Positions 40,141 through 48,878 of a stretch of DNA of 53,496 nt are shown in pieces. The translations under genes were made by a program, and so were the position numbers. Below the pieces are notes generated by a model. That model did not search any database. It was given only the letters and a program-made list of their open reading frames with translations, and had not been told where the DNA came from. The DNA is from JAYEIH01 sp034659995. GTDB taxonomy: Archaea > Methanobacteriota_B > Thermococci > Methanofastidiosales > B48-G16. The stretch covers positions 1 to 53,496 of the forward strand of contig JAYEIH010000068.1 of NCBI GenBank assembly GCA_034659995.1, written 5' to 3'. Each line of letters opens with the position of its first letter. The first letter of the stretch is position 1.

Positions 40141-41025
40141 TTACTGCGGTGCCGTTCTTCTGTAGCGCTGAATGAGGATACCGGTTACTATGAGAAATAG
40201 TCCGGCTATTGTCGAGGGGAGTATTTCTTCTCCGAGTATAAGATGGATGAAGATGAGTGAGATAAACGGGAAGAGAAATATGAGATTGCTCACCGTGGCC
40301 GTTGTCTCCGAGAGTTTTAGGGCTTTGAGCCAGAGCACGAATGTAATGCCCATCTCAAAGATTCCCACGTATGCAACACCGATCAGCCCATTGATATGTG
40401 GGACCCTTATCTCGGAAAAGAGAACTATGGAGATCAGAACAAAAACAAAGGTAAATGAAAAATTAAGGAAGAGTTTTGCCACCTCATCCCTTTCATCTCT
40501 TAGGTTAGCGATCCAGAATAGAGACCAGATCACCGAGGAGCCGAGGGCCAGTGCCACACCAAAAGGTTCTGAGATTTTCAGAGCCGTCAGATCACCTCGT
40601 GTTCCGATAATAACCACACCAGAGAAGCTGATAAGAATCGCAAGGATTTCTCTAAGCCCTATTTTCTGACCGAGGAGAGGAATAGACAGAAGAACAAGAA
40701 TTACCGGCCAGGTGCAGTTCAACGGCTGCGCCACCTGTGCCGGAAGGAGCGAGTATGCTTTGAAGAGTATAAGGTAGTAAAGAAAGGGGTTTAACGCACT
40801 GAGCAGTAATGAATGAAGATACTGCCGTTTTGAGTACCTTCGGAGAAGGGTAAGCTTTCCCTGAGCAAACAGTATGATGAAGAGAACAATGCTTGAGGTA
40901 AGGGAGGCATAAAATAGAAGGTGGAGATAGTCTACGTATCGTAAGGAAATTTTAAAGGCAGTAGCTACCGTAGACCATGCCAGCACCGCACCAAACGCAT
41001 AGAGATACGCTCTTTCTTTCATCAT
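40141..41025 (-). CDS. EamA/DMT family transporter, 294 aa
   Basis: Ten hydrophobic helices in two EamA halves, with AVLAWSTVATAFKISLR at the start, AQPLNCTWPVILVLLSIPLLGQKI in the first half and LIFLFPFISLIFIHLILGE in the second. These exporters move amino acids, metabolites or nucleotide sugars. GAGTATATAATG (41039-41050) lies about 22-25 bases before the ATG pair at 41020-41025. Position next to the Lrp regulator suggests an amino-acid exporter. Confidence 0.85.
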   Translation of the reverse strand: MMKERAYLYAFGAVLAWSTVATAFKISLRYVDYLHLLFYASLTSSIVLFIILFAQGKLTLLRRYSKRQYLHSLLLSALNPFLYYLILFKAYSLLPAQVAQPLNCTWPVILVLLSIPLLGQKIGLREILAILISFSGVVIIGTRGDLTALKISEPFGVALALGSSVIWSLFWIANLRDERDEVAKLFLNFSFTFVFVLISIVLFSEIRVPHINGLIGVAYVGIFEMGITFVLWLKALKLSETTATVSNLIFLFPFISLIFIHLILGEEILPSTIAGLFLIVTGILIQRYRRTAPQ

Positions 41026-41060
41026 TGGACTTTTTTGAGAGTATATAATGTTGTTGTATG

Positions 41061-41498
41061 TTAATACTTTGTGACAATAAGAATCGTATTTGTTCGTTCT
41101 ACAAGGTTTAACTCGAGCATTTCATTGACAAAATTATCCAGATCTTTTGCATTTTTAAATCTCACTCTAATCATCAAATCGTACTCTCCTGTTATTTCAT
41201 AGGTAAAATCAACATTTTCATGCTTTCTGAGCATCTCCCCCAATTTTCGTTGGTTTCCATCTTTTACCCTTATTTTTATAAAAGTATTCATCGTATATCC
41301 CAGTTTTTCATAGTCTACATCGATAGTGTATCTCTTAATGATTTTCCGTTCTTCCATAGATTTTATCCTGTTCAAAATAGTTGCAGGGGTTTTTTTGAGT
41401 ATTTTGGAGAGTTTTCTGTATGTTATTCGTGAGTTTTTATTCAGTTCCTTTAGTATCCCATGATCCAGTTCATCTATCTCTCCGAGTTTTGCACGCAT
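41061..41498 (-). CDS. Lrp/AsnC family regulator, 145 aa
   Basis: Helix-turn-helix (DELDHGILKELNKNSRITYRKLSKIL, as split segments) followed by an RAM ligand domain (TFIKIRVKDGNQRKLGEML, EITGEYDLMIRVRFK). Lrp proteins sense amino acids and often regulate a divergent gene. The frame opens at 41567, but a box GGTTTTTAAAC near 41522 puts a leaderless start at 41498 (MRAKLGEIDELDHG). The divergent operon begins at 41638; the 140-base gap would hold the operator. Confidence 0.88.
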   Translation of the reverse strand: MRAKLGEIDELDHGILKELNKNSRITYRKLSKILKKTPATILNRIKSMEERKIIKRYTIDVDYEKLGYTMNTFIKIRVKDGNQRKLGEMLRKHENVDFTYEITGEYDLMIRVRFKNAKDLDNFVNEMLELNLVERTNTILIVTKY

Positions 41499-41637
41499 AC
41501 TCTCTTTTTTGCATTTTTGTTTAAAAACCTTTTGTTTCTTTATAAAAACGTTTAATAAAACGACCAAAAATTATATAAATGGCTGTCGCGGAGAGTACAT
41601 ACAAGGATACTGCTAAGAGTATACAGGAGGAATATAT

Positions 41638-42582
41638 ATGGACATAAAGGAAATAAGAAAAGCTATGGAAAAGTACGGAGTACCGGGAAGAGATTTATAC
41701 GAACTGCCGACCTCTTCTCTGACATTCCCGGATGGTGCAAACTACAGAATGGAAGTTTCCGGAGTGGAACATCTCTCCACCCTTGAGGCTTTGGTGGATG
41801 AGATGGAAGAAAGAGATATACCCATCCATCGACTGATAAGCACTGTGATGGGCTCCACCTACTTAGATGACGAGGAACTCGAAGATTTTGCGAAGCTTGC
41901 AAAGGAAAAGAACATGGAGGTTATTATAACACCCGGACCCAGGAGTGGATGGGATACAGGAAGACAGATAGCAACTCCAGAAGGAGCACTTTCCGGAGCA
42001 AGGACCCGAGGGAGTGACAATCTCTCGTACTTTATTGCAGACATAATGCGGTGTGCAGAAATGGGGTTCAGAGGATTTCTTGTTATGGATGAAGGGGCTC
42101 TATGGTTGGTCTCAAAGTTGAGAGAAGATGGCCTCATACCCAAAGATACGGTATTTAAGGTCTCCATATATGCCGGACATGGAAATGCAGCAGGTGCGAA
42201 GGTACTGGAATCGCTGGGAGCAGATACATTCAATCCACTGGGCGATCTATCCCTCCCGATGTTTGCGTCGATTAGAAAGGCCGTAAAGATACCGCTTGAT
42301 GTTCACATAATCCTTTCAGAGTCAATGGGAGGATTTAACAGGATGTGGGAAGGAGCAGAGTTGGCACGTCTTACTTCACCCTGCTACTTCAAGATAGAAC
42401 CCGGAACAGCCCTGGCGATAGGCAGCGGACTTTACAGACCATGGACCTCGGAGGACCTTCTTGCAAATCTGGTACGGGAGAAGGTGAAGTATGCGGAGAC
42501 GATCAGGAATCTGATAGATCAGATCAATCCCGAGCTTACAATCTCGAAGCAGGGTCCAAAGGATCTGGCAGTACCAAAGTGA
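41638..42582 (+). CDS. TIM-barrel-like protein of unknown function, 314 aa
   Basis: Alternating strands and helices suggest a TIM barrel: EVSGVEHLSTLEALVDEM, IHRLISTVMGSTYLD, MEVIITPGPRSGWDTGRQ, GFRGFLVMDEGALWL, FKVSIYAGHGNAAGAKVLES, ADTFNPLGDLSLPMFASI and PLDVHIILSESMGG. It loosely recalls U32-type proteins, but I cannot assign a family. A strong AGGAGG ribosome binding site precedes it, and TTATATAAATG around 41571-41581 is the likely promoter. It leads the operon with the aldehyde oxidoreductase, so it may supply or use that enzyme's substrate. Confidence 0.65.
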   Translation: MDIKEIRKAMEKYGVPGRDLYELPTSSLTFPDGANYRMEVSGVEHLSTLEALVDEMEERDIPIHRLISTVMGSTYLDDEELEDFAKLAKEKNMEVIITPGPRSGWDTGRQIATPEGALSGARTRGSDNLSYFIADIMRCAEMGFRGFLVMDEGALWLVSKLREDGLIPKDTVFKVSIYAGHGNAAGAKVLESLGADTFNPLGDLSLPMFASIRKAVKIPLDVHIILSESMGGFNRMWEGAELARLTSPCYFKIEPGTALAIGSGLYRPWTSEDLLANLVREKVKYAETIRNLIDQINPELTISKQGPKDLAVPK

Positions 42583-42586
42583 TAAT

Positions 42587-44371
42587 ATGTACGGCTATAC
42601 AGGAAAAGTCCTGAGAGTTAACCTCACTACCGGCAAAAGTTCAGAGGAATCACTGAACGAAGATGATGCTCGGAGATTTATCGGTGGGAAGGGTCTCGGA
42701 GCGAAGATACTCTTCGATGAGATCGATCCGAGTGTCGATCCGCTGTCACCGGAGAATGTGATGATCCTCTCCACAGGCCCACTGACAGGCAGCTTAGCAC
42801 CTACCTCCGGCCGCTGGTGCGTGGTCACGAAATCACCGCTGACCTCATTGTATCTCGATTCTCATGTCGGCGGGTACTTCGGTGCCGAGATAAAGAAAGC
42901 AGGGTATGATTTCATTATCATACAGGGAAGAGCAGAGAAGCCTGTCTATATTGCCATCAATGATGACAATGTGGAGATAAGGGATGCGGAAGACTTATGG
43001 GGAAAGAACTCCTTTGAGACCGAAGAAGCATTGCAGGAAAAAGGCAGAGTCCTTTCCATTGGTGTAGCCGGAGAGAACCAGGTGAAATTTGCGTGTATAA
43101 ACACAGACCTCCGCGGAGAGGCCAGAGGAGGAAATGCAGGCAGAGGTGGTGCCGGAGCAGTTATGGGATCGAAGAACCTCAAGGCCGTTGTAATAAAAGG
43201 CACAGAGAAGCTTCGGTATGCAGATGAGGAAGGCTTCAGAAATGCAGTAAAAAAAGCCTTCAAAATGATAAAGGAGGACAACTTCATACCACAGCGGAGA
43301 AAGTACGGTACTCCCATATGGGTAAGTCCTGTTAATGAAAATAAGCTGCTGCCAACACGAAACTTCTCGCAGGGAAGCTTTGAGAAGGCCGACAATATCT
43401 CCGGAGAAACGATGCATGAAGAGATCGTTGAGGGGAACAGGTCTTGTTTCAACTGTCCCATTGCCTGCGGCAAATGGACAAAATTCGAGTTTGACGGTGA
43501 AGAGTACGAGCTCGAAGGTCCGGAGTATGAGACCATAGCGCTTCTTGGAAGCAACTGCGGAAATGAGAGTATAAAGAGCGTTGCATATCTCTCCTACCTC
43601 TGCGATGATCTCGGTCTCGATACTATCTCCACCGGAAATATCATTGCATTTGTCATTGAAGCGGCAAAAAATGGCCTTATTGATGAGGATATCAGTTTTA
43701 ACGATCCCAAGAAACAAGCGGAGCTGATCCGTAAAATAGCATACAGAGAAGGATTTGGTGACGAACTCGCGGAGGGAGTGAAACGGGTTTCAGAACAATA
43801 TGGCGGCACGGAGTACGCAATACAGTCAAAGGGAATGGAGTTCCCGGGATACGATCCCCGTGGTGCCTTCGGTATGGCCCTGGCCTATGCCACAAGTGAC
43901 CGCGGCGCATGCCACCAGAGGGTCTGGACGGTGAACGCCGAGATAAAGGGTGACCTCTCGCCCAGGTACAGTATCGAAGGAAGAGCCAGGTTTGTGAAGG
44001 ATGGGCAGGATGAGAGGGCATGCTGTTACTCCCTTGTACTCTGTGATTTTGTGCCTTTGAGTCTGGATATTTTTATTGAGCTGCTGAACACGACTACAGG
44101 ATTTGAGTACTCTAACAAAGAGTACCTGAAGGCAGGAGAGAGGATCTGGAACCTCACAAGGCTTTTCAATATAAAAAACGGCGTTACCAGAAAAGAGGAG
44201 ACTATTCCAAAGAGGATCATGGAGGAGAAACTGGATTTCGACGAGGCGAGGATAGGAAAGGAGAGGTTTGAGGAGATGCTCTCCGAGTACTATGGTCTTC
44301 GGGGATGGAATAAAAACGGTAGCCCCACAAAGAAGAAACTCAAAGAGTTGGATTTAGAGGGATTTTTATGA
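42587..44371 (+). CDS. tungsten-containing aldehyde:ferredoxin oxidoreductase, 594 aa
   Basis: AOR-family enzyme interconverting aldehydes and carboxylic acids with ferredoxin. The N-terminal pterin domain (GYTGKVLRVNLTTGK, FIGGKGLGAKIL, GPLTGSLAPTSGRW) is complete. The [4Fe-4S] ligands are C287, C290, C294 (CFNCPIAC) and C486 (LCDF). EYETIALLGSNC and YDPRGAFGMALAYATSDRGA are the bis-pterin motifs. It lies between the TIM-barrel gene and an aminotransferase, with an ATGA overlap to the latter, so its aldehyde is probably linked to amino-acid metabolism. Confidence 0.93.
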   Translation: MYGYTGKVLRVNLTTGKSSEESLNEDDARRFIGGKGLGAKILFDEIDPSVDPLSPENVMILSTGPLTGSLAPTSGRWCVVTKSPLTSLYLDSHVGGYFGAEIKKAGYDFIIIQGRAEKPVYIAINDDNVEIRDAEDLWGKNSFETEEALQEKGRVLSIGVAGENQVKFACINTDLRGEARGGNAGRGGAGAVMGSKNLKAVVIKGTEKLRYADEEGFRNAVKKAFKMIKEDNFIPQRRKYGTPIWVSPVNENKLLPTRNFSQGSFEKADNISGETMHEEIVEGNRSCFNCPIACGKWTKFEFDGEEYELEGPEYETIALLGSNCGNESIKSVAYLSYLCDDLGLDTISTGNIIAFVIEAAKNGLIDEDISFNDPKKQAELIRKIAYREGFGDELAEGVKRVSEQYGGTEYAIQSKGMEFPGYDPRGAFGMALAYATSDRGACHQRVWTVNAEIKGDLSPRYSIEGRARFVKDGQDERACCYSLVLCDFVPLSLDIFIELLNTTTGFEYSNKEYLKAGERIWNLTRLFNIKNGVTRKEETIPKRIMEEKLDFDEARIGKERFEEMLSEYYGLRGWNKNGSPTKKKLKELDLEGFL

Positions 44372-45516
44372 GATGGACAGCAGATACAATCAAGAACGCA
44401 CCACCTTCTGTGCTGGAAAAACTTCTTGGCATAGCGGTAGAGTACGAGGATCTAATAAGTCTTGCTATCGGAGAGCCGGATCTCGATACACCGGAGTATA
44501 TTATAGAGGCGGGAAAAAAGGCATTGGATGAAGGATACACCCATTATACATCTAATTTTGGAATGATAGAACTCCGGAAGGCAATTGCAGAGAAGCTTGA
44601 GAGAGAAAATAACGTCACCGTTGCTCCTGACGAAGTTATCGTGACCTGTGGAGCCGGAACAGCTATCGACCTTCTTATGCGGGCGGTGCTCGATCCTGGA
44701 GATGAGGTTATTGTTCAGGACCCCGGATACTTTAACTACAGGTATTTGAGTGCCTTTCTCAACACAAAGCTCGTACCAGTGCATGCGAGGGAGGAAAACG
44801 ATTTTTCTATAAGTCCCAGAGACGTAGAAGAAAAGATTACCGACAGAACAAAGCTTCTGGTGATAAACTCACCGGCGAACCCTACGGGAAGCGTAATTCC
44901 AGAAAAGGACCTGCGAAAAATAGCTGATATAGCCGTAGAGAATGATATTTTTGTTGTCAGCGATGAGATATATGAGAAACTCATATACGATGAGGATCAT
45001 TTCTCTATAACCTCTATAGACGGAATGAAGGAGCGATCTGTACTGATCAACGGATTTTCCAAGGCATACGCAATGACCGGCTGGAGAATAGGATATGCGG
45101 CAGGAAATAAGGAGATAATAAATACAATGGGAATGATCGGAGCCTACACCAGTATATGTGCCCCCGGTGTTTCTCAGAAAGCCGCTGTAGCCGCACTGAA
45201 AGGCGATCAGAGCTGTATTGAGAAGATGAGACAGGAGTACGATAAAAGAAGAAGGTATATAATAAATCGATTGAACGATGTAGGAATTCCCACGGTGATG
45301 CCCAAAGGAGCTTTTTACGCATTTCCAAACATCTCGGAGTACGGATCAAGCGAGGAGGTATGGAAGCTCTTCCTTGAGAAAGCAGGTGTTGCCGCAACAC
45401 CGGGCACAGCCTTTGGAGAGTATGGGGAAGGATATCTAAGATTTTCCTATGCGAACTCCATAGGTAATATAGAAAACGCTCTTAATAATATAGAAAAGGT
45501 GATAAAGAATGTATAA
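44368..45516 (+). CDS. class I/II aminotransferase (aspartate aminotransferase type), 382 aa
   Basis: PLP enzyme of the AspC/archaeal aminotransferase group: LAIGEPDLDTPEYI, YTSNFGMIELRKAIAEKL, NSPANPTG, VVSDEIYEKL, the PLP lysine in FSKAYAMTGWRIGYAAG and FLRF-like YLRFSYANS with the substrate-carboxylate arginine. Substrate cannot be fixed from sequence; aspartate, glutamate or aromatic acids are possible. It is coupled by overlaps to the aldehyde oxidoreductase and to homoserine dehydrogenase. Confidence 0.9.
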   Translation: MRWTADTIKNAPPSVLEKLLGIAVEYEDLISLAIGEPDLDTPEYIIEAGKKALDEGYTHYTSNFGMIELRKAIAEKLERENNVTVAPDEVIVTCGAGTAIDLLMRAVLDPGDEVIVQDPGYFNYRYLSAFLNTKLVPVHAREENDFSISPRDVEEKITDRTKLLVINSPANPTGSVIPEKDLRKIADIAVENDIFVVSDEIYEKLIYDEDHFSITSIDGMKERSVLINGFSKAYAMTGWRIGYAAGNKEIINTMGMIGAYTSICAPGVSQKAAVAALKGDQSCIEKMRQEYDKRRRYIINRLNDVGIPTVMPKGAFYAFPNISEYGSSEEVWKLFLEKAGVAATPGTAFGEYGEGYLRFSYANSIGNIENALNNIEKVIKNV

Positions 45517-46534
45517 TATAATTTTTATAGGACTTGGAGTTGTTGGTACGGGGCTGGCTGAGATCTTGCACGATAAGCGAGCTTACCTAAAGAAGGAGTA
45601 CGGATTTGAGTATAACGTTCTCGGAGTCTGCGATCTGATAAAGGGCAGTATCTACGATGAAGGTGGGCTTGATCTCGGTAAGGTTCTAAAGATGAATGAG
45701 GAAAAGGGAAAGATAAAGGACTATCCCGCAGAGGAGAAAGGGCTCGAAAGCGTTGAGATGATAAAGAAGGAGAAGGTGGATATTGTTGCGGAGATTACGC
45801 CCACCAATATAAAGACAGGTGAGCCCGGTCTCACACATTACAGGGCGGCACTGGAGAACGGGAAACATATCGTCTCCACGAACAAAGGACCAACTGCGTT
45901 GAAATATAAGGAATTAAAGGAGATTGCCGAGGAAAATAATGCATACCTGGGGTTTGAGGGTACAGTTATCTCAGGGACGCCTGCACTTAACCTCGCCCTG
46001 CGCGATCTAGCAGGTTGCGATATAAAGAGCATCAAAGGAATCCTCAACGGTACGACGAACTATATCCTCACTAATATGGAGGAGGGACGAGCATACGATG
46101 AGGTCCTCAAAGAGGCACAGGAAAAGGGCTATGCAGAGACCGATCCTACGGCAGATGTGGAAGGCCATGATCCTCTGGCAAAGATCGTTATTCTCGCCAA
46201 CGCGGTCATGAATGGTGACGTAGATTTAAAGACCGTTCCATGCGAAGGAATTACAAATATAACGTTGGATGATGTGAAAAAGGCGAAAAAAGAGGGAAAA
46301 AGGATAAAGCTCATCGGAAAGGCGTGGAGAGAGAATGGAGAGATAAAAGCACAGGTAAAACCTGAGTTTCTTCCGCTCACAGACCCACTGGCGAACGTTA
46401 TGGGCGTCTTAAATGCTATCAGCTTTGAAACAGATCTCACAGGCGATGTAACAATTATTGGTCCGGGCGCAGGAGCCTCCACAGCAGGGTACGCGATGCT
46501 CGCAGATATGCTCGAGATCAATAGACGATTTTAA
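45509..46534 (+). CDS. hom: homoserine dehydrogenase, 341 aa
   Basis: Reduces aspartate 4-semialdehyde to homoserine for threonine and methionine synthesis. The NAD(P) loop IIFIGLGVVGTGLAEIL, EITPTNIKTGEPGLTHYRAAL, STNKGPTAL, the catalytic GTVISGTPALNLALRDL...GILNGTTNYIL and YAETDPTADVEGHDPLAKI are intact. No ACT domain, as in many archaea. It overlaps the aminotransferase by eight bases. The T-rich CTTTCTTTTTTTATTT just after the stop (46537-46552) may terminate the operon. Confidence 0.94.
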   Translation: MYNIIFIGLGVVGTGLAEILHDKRAYLKKEYGFEYNVLGVCDLIKGSIYDEGGLDLGKVLKMNEEKGKIKDYPAEEKGLESVEMIKKEKVDIVAEITPTNIKTGEPGLTHYRAALENGKHIVSTNKGPTALKYKELKEIAEENNAYLGFEGTVISGTPALNLALRDLAGCDIKSIKGILNGTTNYILTNMEEGRAYDEVLKEAQEKGYAETDPTADVEGHDPLAKIVILANAVMNGDVDLKTVPCEGITNITLDDVKKAKKEGKRIKLIGKAWRENGEIKAQVKPEFLPLTDPLANVMGVLNAISFETDLTGDVTIIGPGAGASTAGYAMLADMLEINRRF

Positions 46535-46574
46535 CCTTTCTTTTTTTATTTCTTGTGTTGGAAGACTAATAAAG

Positions 46575-47114
46575 TTATTTTCGCTTTGAAAATCCGTACC
46601 GCCCAAGAGCGCCGCCGACGAAACAGTACTCTCCCTTGACATAGCAGATGGGACCTGCTTTTCTGTAGTTTATTTTACCCTTCTCTATGATTTCCTCATC
46701 TATGTCCACAGCGACGACTCTTCCGATAAAGAGATCATGGGTGCCGAGCGGAATGATTTTTTTCAGTGTGCACTCGAGGTTCACCGGACACTCCCTGATC
46801 AGCGGGGCCGATACTTTGTTAGCTTTTTCCTTTGCAAGTCCCGTTTCTTCGAACTTGTCCACATCCCGTCCTGAGACCATACCGCAGTAATCTACCTCCT
46901 CAAGTATTTCCTCTGTGGGGATGTTCACCACAAACTCCCCTGACTCCTTGATGAGGTCATGAGAGAATCGCTCCGGCCGTATCGCTGCTGAGAGCATGGG
47001 GGGATCGTGGCATGCCGTTCCGATCCATGCGAGGGTGATAATGTTATCATCAGATGTTACAAGAGCCACGGGTATAGGATAAAGCGCCGGATAGGGTTCT
47101 TTTTCTATTTTCAT
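46575..47114 (-). CDS. flavin reductase-like FMN-binding protein (flavoredoxin type), 179 aa
   Basis: Split-barrel FMN domain: YPIPVALVTSDDNIITLAWIG, PPMLSAAIRPERFSHDLI, EFVVNIPTEEIL, DYCGMVSGRDVDKFEETGL and RECPVNLECTLKKIIPLGTHDLFIGRVVAV. Such proteins transfer electrons to iron-sulfur partners or oxygenases. AAGTTTATAAC (47135-47147) is about 26 bases before the ATG. Convergent with hom across a 40-base gap. Confidence 0.9.
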   Translation of the reverse strand: MKIEKEPYPALYPIPVALVTSDDNIITLAWIGTACHDPPMLSAAIRPERFSHDLIKESGEFVVNIPTEEILEEVDYCGMVSGRDVDKFEETGLAKEKANKVSAPLIRECPVNLECTLKKIIPLGTHDLFIGRVVAVDIDEEIIEKGKINYRKAGPICYVKGEYCFVGGALGRYGFSKRK

Positions 47115-47150
47115 AAATAACCACTGTCTTTGGATGTTATAAACTTTATG

Positions 47151-47299
47151 TTACTCCCCGTAGAAAAAAATCTCTTCAATGGTTACGTCGAAAAATCGTG
47201 CCATTTTAAATGCCAGATGGAAAGGCTTTTACCTGTACCTGTGGCCGCATCGAGAATTGTTTTATTCTGCAAAATCAGATCTTCAAAAATAAACTTATG
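47151..47299 (-). pseudogene. gene debris: methyltransferase-like motif joined to an XRE-regulator tail
   Basis: In the 210-base gap two frames of the minus strand look coding. 47294-47299 downward reads HKFIFEDLILQNKTILDAATGTGKSLSIW, recalling SAM-methyltransferase motif I. From 47219 to the stop at 47151-47153 another frame reads HLAFKMARFFDVTIEEIFFYGE, the usual C-terminus of a small XRE-type helix-turn-helix regulator. Neither has a start or the rest of its domain. I infer fused remnants of two lost genes. Confidence 0.45.
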
Positions 47300-47324
47300 G
47301 ATTTAGTTTATGAAAATATATCAG

Positions 47325-48014
47325 TTAAAGTATCTCCAAAACTTCTTTGAGCGAACGAATCTCGAAATCCGCCTGAACCTCTTCCGATTTTTTCATCTGG
47401 GGATTAAACCAGCAGCTCTTCATGCCCGCGCTTTTGGCCCCTATAATATCAGGCAGATAGAGATCGCCTATATACAGCGATTCCTCAGGTTCTACATCCA
47501 TCTCTTCGGTGGCTTTCCAGAAAATTCGCGGATCGGGCTTTCTGATACCGAGTTCCTCCGAGAGAGTAATGCTCTGAAAGATAGATCTAAGGCCCAGCGC
47601 ATCGAGTTTCCGATACTGAACATCTCTGGACCCATTGGAGATAACACCCAGCTGATATCCTACTTTAATAGTAGTTACCACCAACTCAACGTTATCTATG
47701 GGAATGTTTAGCCCGGGATACAGTTCGTAAAATTCTTGGGCCATCTCTTCGGCAAAGTCCCCATTCAACTCGAGAATTTTAAGAATGTTTCGCTGCATGT
47801 CAATACGAATGGCATCTAAGACTTTTCCATTGTGGAACTCTTTTAGCGCTATCTTATCGGCCTCAAGAAATACTTCGATAAGTCTCTCCTCGCTTACACC
47901 ATCAAAAATGTCTCTATGTCTCCCTGCAATTATTCTAATTGCCTTTTTATGTGCTCTGTCCTGATCGAAAAGAGTGTTATCAATATCAAAGAAGACCGCT
48001 TTTATCTCCGGCAT
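47325..48014 (-). CDS. HAD superfamily phosphatase, 229 aa
   Basis: HAD motifs: FFDIDNTLFD (D10/D12), VISNGS, the lysine in GIRKPDPRIF and YIGDLYLPDI. The long helical cap (about residues 18-95) and the ISNGSRDVQYRKLDALGL segment resemble archaeal glyceraldehyde-3-phosphate phosphatase-like and pyrimidine nucleotidase-like HADs. Substrate unknown. TCTTTATTAATG near 48033-48044 gives a leaderless start. Confidence 0.85.
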   Translation of the reverse strand: MPEIKAVFFDIDNTLFDQDRAHKKAIRIIAGRHRDIFDGVSEERLIEVFLEADKIALKEFHNGKVLDAIRIDMQRNILKILELNGDFAEEMAQEFYELYPGLNIPIDNVELVVTTIKVGYQLGVISNGSRDVQYRKLDALGLRSIFQSITLSEELGIRKPDPRIFWKATEEMDVEPEESLYIGDLYLPDIIGAKSAGMKSCWFNPQMKKSEEVQADFEIRSLKEVLEIL

Positions 48015-48053
48015 GTTCTCATTTTACAGATAGCATTAATAAAGATTTCTCTT

Positions 48054-48869
48054 TTATTCACCATTCAAAATAGCTACCGCAGCTCCAATAGCTGTGGCAT
48101 ACTCCCCCCTTTCTGGAATTATAAAATTTTTATCAAATAAAGGCTGAATGGAGTGCATTGATTGCCGTACCTCACTCAGAGCCATGCCTTTTCCAGTGAA
48201 AATAACATCATTCAGGCCGCAGGCCCTGGCAGCGAAGATGGCGATCACTCCAACGGTCTGCGAGACCATATTGATGATGCCTTTGGCGATATCCTCCTTT
48301 TCCACGGTGTCATCGATTTTTCCAAAGTTCGAGGCTGTAGCATCGCTTGGTATCACACCAACACTCCCGCCTGCTATATCGCCAACGGTGAGATCCACCT
48401 TCTTCAGATTCCCCCTTTCCGCAAGATCATCTAAGGTCTGGATGTTACTGATATTGAGAAGCATCCGCGAAAGGCCCTGAAGTGTTCCGCCGCCAATACC
48501 GCTGCCTCCGAAATGCCTGATCTCATCCTTAACACAGGCCACAGCCGTACCGGTGCCCATACTTACTACAACCCCCTGTTTTTTTTCTGCAAGGGTGATC
48601 CCGCCTTTCCCAATCGCGGTGATCTCATCTATGTGCTTTACCGGAACGCCGAGCAGTGTATCCTTCAGAAATCGTGAACCGCCGCCTGTGGCAGCGATGG
48701 TTCGTATCTCATCGAGTGGTTTGTCCAGCGATGTTACGAGCTTGCCGAGCGCACCGGAGGCAGCAGCTAAGGGATCATTGGCCGTCACACTTACTATCTT
48801 CAGTATTTTGTGGTTCTTTATAGCCACAGCGTCCGTTGTTGTACCGCCTATATCAATACCTACAATCAT
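48054..48869 (-). CDS. type II pantothenate kinase-like protein (Fumble/CoaW family), 271 aa
   Basis: ASKHA-fold kinase: the phosphate-1 loop VGIDIGGTTTDAVAIK, TGGGSRFL, VVSMGTGTAVAC, HFGGSGIGGGTLQGLSRML and ATAIGAAVAI match type II pantothenate kinases. In archaea CoA is usually made through pantoate kinase instead, so this enzyme may phosphorylate a different substrate or be an acquired bacterial route. It starts nine bases downstream of the OPT transporter gene and is likely cotranscribed with it. Confidence 0.8.
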   Translation of the reverse strand: MIVGIDIGGTTTDAVAIKNHKILKIVSVTANDPLAAASGALGKLVTSLDKPLDEIRTIAATGGGSRFLKDTLLGVPVKHIDEITAIGKGGITLAEKKQGVVVSMGTGTAVACVKDEIRHFGGSGIGGGTLQGLSRMLLNISNIQTLDDLAERGNLKKVDLTVGDIAGGSVGVIPSDATASNFGKIDDTVEKEDIAKGIINMVSQTVGVIAIFAARACGLNDVIFTGKGMALSEVRQSMHSIQPLFDKNFIIPERGEYATAIGAAVAILNGE

Positions 48870-48878
48870 GTTCTCGCC

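Noticed and set aside
41579..41647. Leader ORF (MAVAESTYKD...) before the TIM-barrel gene
   Set aside because: It overlaps the real start out of frame, and the box better placed for the operon starts transcription after its ATG.
42946..43717. Long open frames on the minus strand opposite the aldehyde oxidoreductase
   Set aside because: They mirror codon bias of the AOR gene; no promoter, ribosome binding site or domain is seen.
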